Position numbers and translations under genes: made by a program. From Vulcanimicrobiota bacterium (GTDB taxonomy: Bacteria > Vulcanimicrobiota > Vulcanimicrobiia > Vulcanimicrobiales > Vulcanimicrobiaceae), in contig JASHTE010000020.1 of the NCBI GenBank assembly GCA_030040695.1, positions 1 through 18,251 of the forward strand: a stretch of DNA of 18,251 bases. Direction: 5' to 3'. Shown here in pieces: positions 1 to 7,210 of this stretch. The notes under the pieces are model-generated. The model worked only from the letters and a program-made list of their open reading frames with translations, ran no database searches and was not told where the DNA came from. The first letter of the stretch is position 1; the number at the start of each line of letters is the position of its first letter.

Positions 1-608
1 CCCGGATTTCCCGCCACGCTTCCGCACGGATGGTATTCGTTCGACCAGTAGACGTCGTCGAGGACGACGGCGCGCAGGCTGCGTATCGGAAGCTCGGCCG
101 TGTAGGCTCCATCGCGCGCGAAGTCTCGCGCAAAGCCCGGCGCGGTACCGTTCTCGTCGACGAGCGGACTCCAAATGCGTGCCAGTGCGGCTAGGTATGG
201 CGTTCCCGGCGCCGTTCGATAGTCGCCGCAGGGATCGTCGTTGTTGCCGAGCGTCACGAGAACGTGCGTCTGCGGAAAGGCTTGCGCGAGACTCTGTGCG
301 ATGCGTTGCATCGCCGCTTCGGCTGCGGCATCGGGTGCGGCGCCATTTGCGCGCGCGAGCGCCGGGAAGCGGTGCGCAAGCAGGTCACCTGCAACGATGA
401 TGAGCGCCGGATGCGAGTCAGCGCGCTGCATCGCACGCAGGGTCGAGCGCCAGAGCGCCCAGTTCGAGTCGGAGCCGTAGCTACTGGACACATTGCTTCG
501 GTCGAAGGGATTCAAATGGATGTCGCTTACGACGAGCCAGCTCTGATCGGCGAGCACCCGCGAAGGGAGCAAGCAGAGAAGCACCAGAAGACCGAGGGCA
601 CATCGCAT
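1..608 (-). CDS. Secreted acid-sphingomyelinase-like metallophosphoesterase (partial, C-terminus beyond left edge)
   Basis: Reading the minus strand from an ATG at 608-606 gives an uninterrupted frame to the window edge (202 codons), so the 3' part is missing. The first 20 residues are a classic Sec signal peptide (hydrophobic core followed by RVLA then DQ), so the enzyme probably acts outside the cytoplasm. Calcineurin-like metallophosphoesterase motifs follow in order: DIH (D29, H31), GDLLAH (G74-D75) and GNND (121-124), the usual ligands of a two-metal centre. The GDLLAH and GNNDDPCGDY context is typical of the acid sphingomyelinase-like (ASM-like) phosphodiesterase branch; the substrate cannot be told. 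No Shine-Dalgarno is visible before the ATG. The start overlaps the divergent EVE-domain gene by two bases. An upstream TTG at 626 is an alternative start but would displace the signal peptide. Confidence 0.85.
   Translation of the reverse strand, partial: MRCALGLLVLLCLLPSRVLADQSWLVVSDIHLNPFDRSNVSSSYGSDSNWALWRSTLRAMQRADSHPALIIVAGDLLAHRFPALARANGAAPDAAAEAAMQRIAQSLAQAFPQTHVLVTLGNNDDPCGDYRTAPGTPYLAALARIWSPLVDENGTAPGFARDFARDGAYTAELPIRSLRAVVLDDVYWSNEYHPCGSVAGNP
594..598 (+). promoter_or_regulatory. Ribosome binding site for the EVE-domain gene
   Basis: GAGGG lies 8 bases before the ATG at 607. It supports that start even though it sits inside the divergent phosphoesterase coding sequence. Confidence 0.5.
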
Positions 609-1062
609 GCAGTATTGGTTGTTCAAGAGCGAGCCGCACGCCTATAGCTTCGAGCAGCTCCGCGCCGAGGGACGCACGCCTTGGACCGGCGTCCGGAACT
701 GGCAGGCTCGAGGCAACATGAAAGCGATGGCGGTAGGCGATCTCGGCTTCTTCTATCATTCGTCGATCGCGCAGCCGTGCGCGGTCGGGATCTGCAGCGT
801 CGTGAAGGGGGCGTATCCGGATTTCACCCAGTTCGACGAGCGCAGCGAGTACTACGATTCCACGTCGCGCCCCGAGCGCCCGAAATGGTACATGGTCGAC
901 GTCGAATACGTCGAGCCGCTGCCGCATCCGGTGACGCTCGCGCAGATGCGCGCCGAGCCGCGTCTCGAAGGGATGGTGCTCCTTCGCCGCGGCCGCCTCT
1001 CCGTGCAACCGGTAACCGAACGAGAGTGGAAGATCGTTCTGGAGCTCGCCGGCCGGAAATGA
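607..1062 (+). CDS. EVE-domain (PUA-like/YTH-like) protein
   Basis: A 151-residue protein made almost entirely of one EVE domain, the small PUA-superfamily fold related to YTH and to human THYN1, known to bind modified bases in nucleic acids. It has the expected opening YWLFKSEP (residues 3-10), then TPWTGVRNWQARGNM with the conserved VRN-QARN-type segment (about 25-40), GDLGFFYHS (about 45-53), VGICSVVK and the WYMVDVEY strand. The length matches stand-alone bacterial EVE proteins and the start agrees with the family N-terminus. It is a soluble cytoplasmic protein with no signal peptide. In bacteria such proteins are linked to recognition of modified DNA or RNA bases, sometimes near restriction systems, but no restriction gene is seen here. 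The gene ends at a strong hairpin terminator, so it is probably monocistronic. Confidence 0.92.
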   Translation: MQYWLFKSEPHAYSFEQLRAEGRTPWTGVRNWQARGNMKAMAVGDLGFFYHSSIAQPCAVGICSVVKGAYPDFTQFDERSEYYDSTSRPERPKWYMVDVEYVEPLPHPVTLAQMRAEPRLEGMVLLRRGRLSVQPVTEREWKIVLELAGRK

Positions 1063-1092
1063 GGAGAGGCACCGCCTTCGCGGTGCCTCTCT
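1063..1092. terminator. Bidirectional hairpin terminator
   Basis: GAGAGGCACCGC (1064-1075) pairs perfectly with GCGGTGCCTCTC (1080-1091), giving 12 base pairs around a 4-base loop. It starts immediately after the EVE stop codon and ends 24 bases before the stop of the convergent lipoprotein gene. The downstream T tract on the plus strand is weak (GTGCTTT), and on the minus strand it is CATTTCC. The position between two convergent genes fits a shared terminator. Confidence 0.85.
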
Positions 1093-1115
1093 CGTGCTTT
1101 AGGTTAGGTGTCGCT

Positions 1116-1826
1116 CTAGTTGTAGAGCTCGGCGTACCAGCTCGTTGAGCTCGAGAAGCTGCCGCCCGAGGTGCCCGCCGGCATGTTGAACGCGCCGCTC
1201 GCGCACGTCGCGTTGACAGCACCTCCCGGCGCCGACCACGGACCGCTCGTGCTGTCGGTTATCGCGATCTTGACGGGGGTCCCTGGGCACGTGCCCGAGC
1301 TAAACGTGGCCGCAAATCCGGGGAACCCGGACACGTCGATCGTGTTCCCCGAGGTGCACTGCGACGAGGTATCCGTACGACACGACGTGATCGTGAAGTA
1401 CAGGATCGGCGTGCCCGTCGCCTGGACGTGCGTCACGGGATCGTTGATGCTCGCCACGACCTTGAGCTTCGCGCACGATGTCGTGTTCGAGTCCGAGTTA
1501 CACGTCGGCGGCGTGGGCGTCGGATATGTCGCCGAAACCAGTGTCGGCACGTTCATCGTGAGACTCGTCAAGTACTGGCTCGTGTCGGGTGGCGGGCAAC
1601 ACTGCGTCACCGAGAGTGCGGCCGTCGTAGCCGTTGCCTCCACCTGAACGTAGTATGTCGCCGACGTTGGATAGGTCGTGGCCGTTGGATATGGATACGA
1701 CGGACCTCCGACGCTGCTCAACGTCCCTCCACCGCAGGCGGCAACGCCGAGTGCGAGGACTGCGAAGAGCATGCCCAGCCGTAGCTGCATTGTCTTATCC
1801 TTCATGTTCATTCCCTTCATCCTCAC
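1116..1826 (-). CDS. Cysteine-paired lipoprotein encoded with the TonB-dependent receptor
   Basis: A protein of up to 236 residues with a lipoprotein signal: hydrophobic stretch LGMLFAVLALGVAAC with the lipobox cysteine at residue 31, followed by GGG. The rest is rich in Thr, Ser and Pro and has no domain I recognise. Apart from the lipid-modified cysteine, all eight cysteines lie in close pairs (QCC/C-type, TC...SC, SC...QC, TC...TC), consistent with extracytoplasmic disulfides. The longest start is a GTG whose last two bases share the TGA stop of the receptor gene (GTGA at 1826-1823), implying translational coupling. ATGs at 1805 (AAGGGA six bases ahead) and 1790 (AAGGA seven bases ahead) are equally credible and keep the signal peptide. 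It is probably a surface or periplasmic partner of the receptor; the function is unknown. Confidence 0.8.
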   Translation of the reverse strand: MRMKGMNMKDKTMQLRLGMLFAVLALGVAACGGGTLSSVGGPSYPYPTATTYPTSATYYVQVEATATTAALSVTQCCPPPDTSQYLTSLTMNVPTLVSATYPTPTPPTCNSDSNTTSCAKLKVVASINDPVTHVQATGTPILYFTITSCRTDTSSQCTSGNTIDVSGFPGFAATFSSGTCPGTPVKIAITDSTSGPWSAPGGAVNATCASGAFNMPAGTSGGSFSSSTSWYAELYN

Positions 1827-4800
1827 CGTATTGCCTTCGCACCGATTGCGCCGGTGTTCCCGAAGTTCTTAGTGATCAAGAACATCCACTGCGCCGGGCC
1901 AAGGACGTTCCCTTCGGTTGCTCCGAGGGCCCCGGCCGATGGATTGTAGCTACAGATCGACGTCGAGTGCGTGTACGCTGCGCCTGTGCATGCGAGAGTC
2001 ACGGGAACGCCTCCGCCGAGAACCGGAAATTCGCCACTAAGCGTGTTGAAGACGTTCCATCCCGAGATCTGGATCGCGACGTCGCTGCTAATCGGGATCC
2101 GCAGAGCGGCGGTTCCGATCCAGAACGGGGGCTCGTTCGCCCAGTTGTTCTTGCCGGTGAGCTGCTCGCCGAACTGGAGAAACCAGCCGCCCGGCGTCGT
2201 GTAGTTGATTGCACCGTAACCCATGAAGTACGGCACGGCGTAACCCGTCGAGCTGATGCCGTTCTGTCCGGTTTCGATGCCGTTCGAGCTGAAGTTCTGG
2301 CCCGCTATGATCGCGAGGTTCGTGTTGTAGTACGCGGGCGTGCACTGCGGTACCACGCCTCCTACCGCCGCGATGTGCGTGCAGTAGAAGTTCGATGGCA
2401 AGTTGTACGCGTACGCTCGTTGGAGCGAGGCATTGAAATTGTAACCCCAACCGTACGTCGGTACGCGTTGCAGCGTTACTTCGATGCCTTGGTTGCGCGT
2501 GTTCGCGATGTTCGTCCACTCCTCGGATTCGATCGGGAGCGAACCCGCCGTCGAGCAGCTCACGACCGTCTTGGTGGTCGAGTCGTAGCACTGCGAGTTT
2601 ACGAAGTACTGCTCGAGGAAGTGGTTGAAGATGTTCGTCGTATAGAGATCCGCCTTCAAGAACGTGTCCTGGTCGATGACGCGCTGGTCGACGCCGATGT
2701 CATAGCCGAACGCCGTCTCCGGCTTCAGGTTGTAGTTCGGAATCGACTGCGTGGCATATTCCGTTCCGCCCGAACCCGTCGTGGTGATCGCTCCCTCCTG
2801 ATAACTGAGGATGTCGAGCCATGGCGGAGCGATCGAGGAACCTGCGGTGAGCCGGACCGACGTATCGGGATCCGGCTGCCACTCGAGCCCCCAGCGGTCG
2901 TCGAAGTGGTTCGTGTTTGCGGTCGTCCAGACGGCGTTACTGCCGTCATACAGCAGCTCATCGGAGCCGCATGGCCCCGCAACGCCGGCCGTGTAACACT
3001 GCGTCGCGTAGGTGTTCTTGTAGAAATCCTCGTAGAGTCCCGCGTTGAACACGAGGTTCGACGAGATCCGATCGGTGTCGGTAAGCGAGTACGTGTTGAT
3101 GATCTGGCTCGAGCCGTCCGGAATATACGTTACCGGTGCGTGGAACGAGGCCGGACCCGTCGGCGTATTGTACGTGCAGACCTCGCAGATCGGCGGGGCG
3201 TTCGTCTCGAAGTAGTAGTACTGTGCCTGGTCTTCCGTCCCGCTCCAGGCCGCGGAGAGAACGCTACCGTTCCCGTACGGCACGTCAAACTCGCCCTCGA
3301 AGCCCTGGAGGAAGTCGAACTCGTGCTCGATGTACCACTCGTACGAGGCAACCGGAATCGTCACACCGTTATACGTTGGATACGGTGTCGAGTAGTTGTC
3401 GTTGTAGCCGTACACCGTCAGGGTGTTGTCGACGGCGTCGGTTGGACCGTCGCAGTTGCACTGCGAGACCAAACGATCGATCGTGGCATGATACCAACGG
3501 GCTTTGAACGTGTCTTGCCCGATAGCCGTCGTGAAGTCCGCCTCGAAGATCGGCTCGACGTTCGTCAGAGTGTCGGGCGTATCGTATTCGTTCGACATGA
3601 TGAAGTGGCCGCTGCTGTTCGGCAACGGACCCTGGTAGGGGCCTTGCGGCTGGAAAGCCGCAGCCCACGTCTCGGCAATCGTGCCGCTCTCGTCGGAGAT
3701 CTGATCGGAGCCGATGTAGCTCACGGTCAGGAAGCTCGCAGGCGAGAAACGATAGCGGAGCTTCACGAGCTCGCTCGTGTTATCGTTGTAACCGGTGACC
3801 GTGTAGCAGCACTCGACGAGGTTGAACTTGTTGTACATCTCGCTGTTGGTGCCGGGAACGGTACCTTCGGTGTCGTTGTAGTAACCTTCGTCGGCCTGAG
3901 GCGTTCCGGGATTGAAGACCATACCGGTGTTGCTGTCATAGCCGGACCACAGTTGCTGGCCGTTACAGGCGCAGGGTTCGTCTCTCGTTCCGATTCTCAG
4001 AACGATGCCCAGGCGACCGTCCAGTAGCGTATCGGAAACGCCGAGCAATGAGTACGTTCCGCCGAAGTTGTCGACGCCGAAGAAGTAATCCGGCGTGAAC
4101 GTCAGCGTCGGGTCGAACGTAATGAGGTTCACCGTACCGCCGATGTCATTGTTCACGACCGGCGCCATCTGGCCCGGCCCCTTCGTCACGGCGAGTTCCG
4201 ACATGAAGACGGGCAGGTAGGAATAACTGAGGGTATAGTCGCCGAAGTCGCCCGTCTCGAGCGGGTGACCATCGATGAGCGTTGAGTTCTCATACGGCAG
4301 CGATCCGCGAATGCCCACGTAGCTTACCGCGCCCTTGTCGGCGCCGTTGCCGTTGGCCGAGGGAAGATTGATGTTGACGCCTGGAATCTCGTCGAAGAGC
4401 TGGAAGGCGGTGAAGGCCGCCTGATTCTCGACTTGCTGGGCGTTGATCGTATTGATCGCCGCCACCGACGTGTTGAAGACTCCAGGACCGACCGCGCGAA
4501 CGTGCGCGATCGTCTGTAGTGTGCTGAACGAAGCGGGTTGCAAAGCCACGTTCACGGCCTGCACTTGCCCCGCAACGAGCGCGAAGGTAGATTGTTGCGT
4601 GACGTAGCCGCCGTGCACCAGCGAGATCGAATAGATGCCTGGGACTACGTTTTGAATGGTAAAGCTACCGGTTGAATCCGTCACGGCGTGATAGACTCCC
4701 GGACCGGTCAGCGAGACGTCGACGCCGGGGAGCGATGCTCCGTTTGCCGTGATCGTGCCGGTGACCGTTGCAGTGTTTGAAGCGCCTTGCGCGAGCAGTG

Positions 4801-4882
4801 TCTTGGACGTCGCCGCACTTACGGGTCCGACGGCCAGAACTGCGAGTATTGCCGCAGGCAAGACGCGCGCGAATATTCTCAA
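1823..4882 (-). CDS. TonB-dependent outer-membrane receptor with N-terminal carboxypeptidase-regulatory-like domain
   Basis: From a TTG at 4882 the protein is 1019 residues. That start is chosen because GGAGGA lies 3 bases ahead and it opens a clean Sec signal peptide (MRIFARVLPAAILAVLAVGPVSAA). The same frame is open to an ATG at 5023, but that would bury the signal peptide behind 47 polar residues. Domains in order: carboxypeptidase-regulatory/Ig-like domain about 39-118 (TVTGTITANGASLPGVDVSL, with DSTGSFTIQNVVPGIYSI), plug about 138-255 (FDEIPGVNI, YVGIRGSLPYENSTLIDG, VTKGPGQMAP, GGTVNLITF), then a long Tyr/Asn/Gly-rich beta barrel. The barrel holds 16 cysteines in eight close pairs. The last amphipathic strand (WMFLITKNF) is followed by 11 extra residues instead of ending on an aromatic. 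The ligand is unknown; no exbB, exbD or tonB is nearby. The gene is followed without a gap by the lipoprotein gene. Confidence 0.9.
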   Translation of the reverse strand: MRIFARVLPAAILAVLAVGPVSAATSKTLLAQGASNTATVTGTITANGASLPGVDVSLTGPGVYHAVTDSTGSFTIQNVVPGIYSISLVHGGYVTQQSTFALVAGQVQAVNVALQPASFSTLQTIAHVRAVGPGVFNTSVAAINTINAQQVENQAAFTAFQLFDEIPGVNINLPSANGNGADKGAVSYVGIRGSLPYENSTLIDGHPLETGDFGDYTLSYSYLPVFMSELAVTKGPGQMAPVVNNDIGGTVNLITFDPTLTFTPDYFFGVDNFGGTYSLLGVSDTLLDGRLGIVLRIGTRDEPCACNGQQLWSGYDSNTGMVFNPGTPQADEGYYNDTEGTVPGTNSEMYNKFNLVECCYTVTGYNDNTSELVKLRYRFSPASFLTVSYIGSDQISDESGTIAETWAAAFQPQGPYQGPLPNSSGHFIMSNEYDTPDTLTNVEPIFEADFTTAIGQDTFKARWYHATIDRLVSQCNCDGPTDAVDNTLTVYGYNDNYSTPYPTYNGVTIPVASYEWYIEHEFDFLQGFEGEFDVPYGNGSVLSAAWSGTEDQAQYYYFETNAPPICEVCTYNTPTGPASFHAPVTYIPDGSSQIINTYSLTDTDRISSNLVFNAGLYEDFYKNTYATQCYTAGVAGPCGSDELLYDGSNAVWTTANTNHFDDRWGLEWQPDPDTSVRLTAGSSIAPPWLDILSYQEGAITTTGSGGTEYATQSIPNYNLKPETAFGYDIGVDQRVIDQDTFLKADLYTTNIFNHFLEQYFVNSQCYDSTTKTVVSCSTAGSLPIESEEWTNIANTRNQGIEVTLQRVPTYGWGYNFNASLQRAYAYNLPSNFYCTHIAAVGGVVPQCTPAYYNTNLAIIAGQNFSSNGIETGQNGISSTGYAVPYFMGYGAINYTTPGGWFLQFGEQLTGKNNWANEPPFWIGTAALRIPISSDVAIQISGWNVFNTLSGEFPVLGGGVPVTLACTGAAYTHSTSICSYNPSAGALGATEGNVLGPAQWMFLITKNFGNTGAIGAKAIR

Positions 4883-4885
4883 AGG

Positions 4886-4891
4886 TCCTCC
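4886..4891 (-). promoter_or_regulatory. Ribosome binding site deciding the TTG start of the TonB receptor
   Basis: GGAGGA, then CCT, then TTG on the minus strand. This is the only strong Shine-Dalgarno in the upstream region and it sits directly before a codon that begins a well-formed signal peptide. Confidence 0.6.
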
Positions 4892-5095
4892 AACAAATAT
4901 AGAGAGAGGGCTTACCTTAGTATGGGAGGGGCGAGTTAAGCGGGCGTTAAGGCGTGAAGGGCCAGGCTCCTGCTTCCTTTGGAGCTCCGCATGGCCATGT
5001 GGTTCGAAAACGAAAATAGCCATAGCGCCCTTCCGATGGTGACGGAAAAGGGTAACTGCCCGCCTCGCTCGCCTTCGCCGCTAGGCGCCAGGTCC
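4892..5095 (-). other. Intergenic leader between ppk1 and the TonB receptor
   Basis: About 200 bases between the ppk1 stop and the receptor ribosome binding site, where the receptor promoter and leader must lie. Visible structures are short palindromes (GGAGCTCC 4981-4988, CATGGCCATG 4990-4999, TTCGAA 5003-5008), a weak GCTCC/GGAGC hairpin (4966-4970 with 4981-4985) and a GC-rich stretch after ppk1 (5070-5092) that might form a hairpin without a clear T tract. A TATATT box lies just ahead of the ribosome binding site but has no good -35 partner. I recognise no riboswitch class. Confidence 0.4.
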
Positions 5096-7198
5096 CTACG
5101 CCCGCTGGGGTTTTGCCAAGAAAAGCCGCTGGGCGTCGATCTCTGCCCGTCCGGAGTCCGGCAGGAGGCGATGGTAACTGCCGTCGGCAAGGAGCTCCCG
5201 GCTCTTGCTCTTGTCGCGGAGCAGCGTGCCGAGGATACGGCGATCAACGAGCTCCGCCAGTGCGGGGTCCTCCACCGGCACCGCCAGCTCTACCCGGCGA
5301 TCGAGGCTGCGGCCCATCCAATCGGCGCTCGAGAGAAATACTTCGCGCTCGCCGCCGTTTTCGAAGACGTAGATGCGCGAGTGCTCGAGGAAGCGCCCAA
5401 CGATCGAGCGCACTCGGATGCGCTCGGAGAGCCCCGGAACGCCCGGCCGCAGGATGCACATTCCGCGGACAACGAGATCGATCTCGACGCCGCCCTGACT
5501 CGCGCGGTAGAGCGCCCGCGCAATTTCGACGTCGGTGAGCGCGTTGAGCTTCGCGCGGATCCCGCATGGACGACCTTCGCGCGCGTGCTCGGTCTCACGT
5601 TCGATTCGGGCAAGCATCTCCCGGCGCATCGTGACCGGCGAGACGAGAAGGTCGTCGAAGTCGGTCACTTTTGCAAAGCCCGTCAGTGCGTTGAAGAGCG
5701 CTACGGCGTCGTTACCGAGGCGCGGGCGACACGTGAAAAGACCGAGATCGGTATAGAGCCGCGCCGTTCGCTCGTTGTAGTTCCCGGTGCCGAAGTGCAG
5801 GTACCGGCGCAAGCCGTCCTCATCCTCGCGAATCACCATGAGCGCCTTCGCGTGGACTTTCAGACCGGGGAAGCCGTAGACGACGTGAACGCCGGCGCGC
5901 TCGAGCCTGCGCGCCCACTCGATGTTGTTCTGCTCGTCGAAACGTGCCTTGAGCTCGATCACGACTGCGACTTGCTTCCCGTTCTCCGCTGCCTCCAGAA
6001 GCGCGCGGACGATCGGTGAGTTCGATCCCGACGTGCGGTAGAGCGTTGCTTTGATCGCCAGCACGCGCTCGTCGTCGGCCGCCTGCCTCAAGAACTGCAA
6101 TACCGGATCGAATGACTCGTAGGGGTGGTGCAGCAAAACGTCACCCTCGCGAATCAGGGCAAAGAGATCGGTGACGCCGCGCAGCCGCGCCGGTATCGTC
6201 GGAAGAAACGGCGGGTAGCGAAGATCGTCGTGGCCGGGCAGGTCGATCAGCTGCCGCAGATCGCCGAGCGCCATCATCCCGTCGATCTCGTAGCAGTCGA
6301 CATCTTGCAGCTCGAGCGACTTCAAGAGAAAGGCACGCATGTAGTCCGGCATGCCGCGCTCGATCTCCAGCCGAACCGGCTCTCCAAAGCGCCGGCGTTG
6401 CAGCTCCGACTCGATCACCGCGAGGAGATCGTCGGCTTCATCCTCCTGCAGATCAAGATCGGCGTCGCGCGTGACGCGGAACATGTACGCTTCACGCACC
6501 GCCATGCCGGGAAAGAGCGACGCCAGATGGCGCGCGATCAAATCTTCGAGCAGCACGAACCGCTGCTCGCCGGCCGGTGACGGCTCGACGGCGATGAAAC
6601 GCGGCAGCGTCGGGGGGATCTTCACGCGCGCGAAGTGGAGCGCGACGCCCTCGCTCGTGCTTTCCTCGAGCTCGACGGCGAGTGAGAGCGAGAGGTTCGA
6701 GATGTATGGGAAGGGGTGGCCGCTGTCGACCGCGAGCGGCGTCAGCACCGCGAAGATGCGCTCGTCGAACGTCCGCTCGAGGTTCGCCTGCGCATCCTCC
6801 TCGAGGTCCGCGACGCGCACGATGCGGATCCCATGCTGCGCGAGTGCCGGGAGCAGCCGTTCGTGCAGCAGTCGCAGCTGGATCGCCTTGGACCGGCGCA
6901 CGCGCTCCGAAACCGCCGCGAGATGCTCGCTCGGCGTGCGCCCGTCCTCGGAGCGCCGAAGGACCTGCGCGTCGATCTGCTGCTTGATGGCCGCGACGCG
7001 GATCATGAAGAACTCGTCGAGATTCGTCTCGTAGATGGCGACGAAGTTCAGCTTCTCGAAGAGGGGGTTGCGCTTTTCGAGGGCCTCTTCCAGGACCCGG
7101 TCGTTGAACTCGAGCCACGAGAGCTCTTGGCTGAAATAGGAGGCCGGGTCGTCGGGGAAGCCGCTTCCTCTGCGTGCCGGTTTCGCGGGAGCGAGCAT
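5096..7198 (-). CDS. ppk1: Polyphosphate kinase 1
   Basis: A 700-residue protein, the usual PPK1 length. It polymerises the gamma-phosphate of ATP into inorganic polyphosphate, reversibly. The N-terminal domain is clear (YFSQELSWLEFNDRVLEEA near residue 17-35, then NFVAIYETNLDEFFMIRV). The autophosphorylated histidine is His449 in KVHAKALMVIRED, followed by YLHFGTGNYNERTARLYTDLGL; the second conserved histidine is His606 in FLEHSRIYVFENGGE, followed by FLSSADWM. The ATG at 7198 is preferred because the conserved domain begins about 17 residues later; the frame is open to 7357, but that extension would overlap the divergent glycosyltransferase and looks like non-coding shadow. No Shine-Dalgarno is visible at 7198. 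It diverges from the glycosyltransferase with 12 bases between starts, and the TonB receptor follows on the same strand after 213 bases. Confidence 0.97.
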   Translation of the reverse strand: MLAPAKPARRGSGFPDDPASYFSQELSWLEFNDRVLEEALEKRNPLFEKLNFVAIYETNLDEFFMIRVAAIKQQIDAQVLRRSEDGRTPSEHLAAVSERVRRSKAIQLRLLHERLLPALAQHGIRIVRVADLEEDAQANLERTFDERIFAVLTPLAVDSGHPFPYISNLSLSLAVELEESTSEGVALHFARVKIPPTLPRFIAVEPSPAGEQRFVLLEDLIARHLASLFPGMAVREAYMFRVTRDADLDLQEDEADDLLAVIESELQRRRFGEPVRLEIERGMPDYMRAFLLKSLELQDVDCYEIDGMMALGDLRQLIDLPGHDDLRYPPFLPTIPARLRGVTDLFALIREGDVLLHHPYESFDPVLQFLRQAADDERVLAIKATLYRTSGSNSPIVRALLEAAENGKQVAVVIELKARFDEQNNIEWARRLERAGVHVVYGFPGLKVHAKALMVIREDEDGLRRYLHFGTGNYNERTARLYTDLGLFTCRPRLGNDAVALFNALTGFAKVTDFDDLLVSPVTMRREMLARIERETEHAREGRPCGIRAKLNALTDVEIARALYRASQGGVEIDLVVRGMCILRPGVPGLSERIRVRSIVGRFLEHSRIYVFENGGEREVFLSSADWMGRSLDRRVELAVPVEDPALAELVDRRILGTLLRDKSKSRELLADGSYHRLLPDSGRAEIDAQRLFLAKPQRA

Positions 7199-7210
7199 GG
7201 GGGAGTAGAA

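Noticed and set aside
1634..4027. A 797-codon open frame on the plus strand
   Set aside because: It lies antisense to the TonB receptor, is Arg/Val rich without any domain, and is the usual shadow frame of a GC-rich gene.
5038..5075. Cobalamin-riboswitch-like words (GGTGACGGAAAAGGGTAACTGCC) on the plus strand
   Set aside because: Faces away from the receptor gene, the spacing of conserved boxes is wrong and no B12-box counterpart was found.
4979..6019. A 346-codon open frame on the plus strand
   Set aside because: Mostly antisense to ppk1; no recognisable domain.
6716..7210. N-terminal extension of the GT28 frame
   Set aside because: Entirely antisense to ppk1; the ribosome binding site at 7200-7205 and the conserved first strand place the start at 7211.
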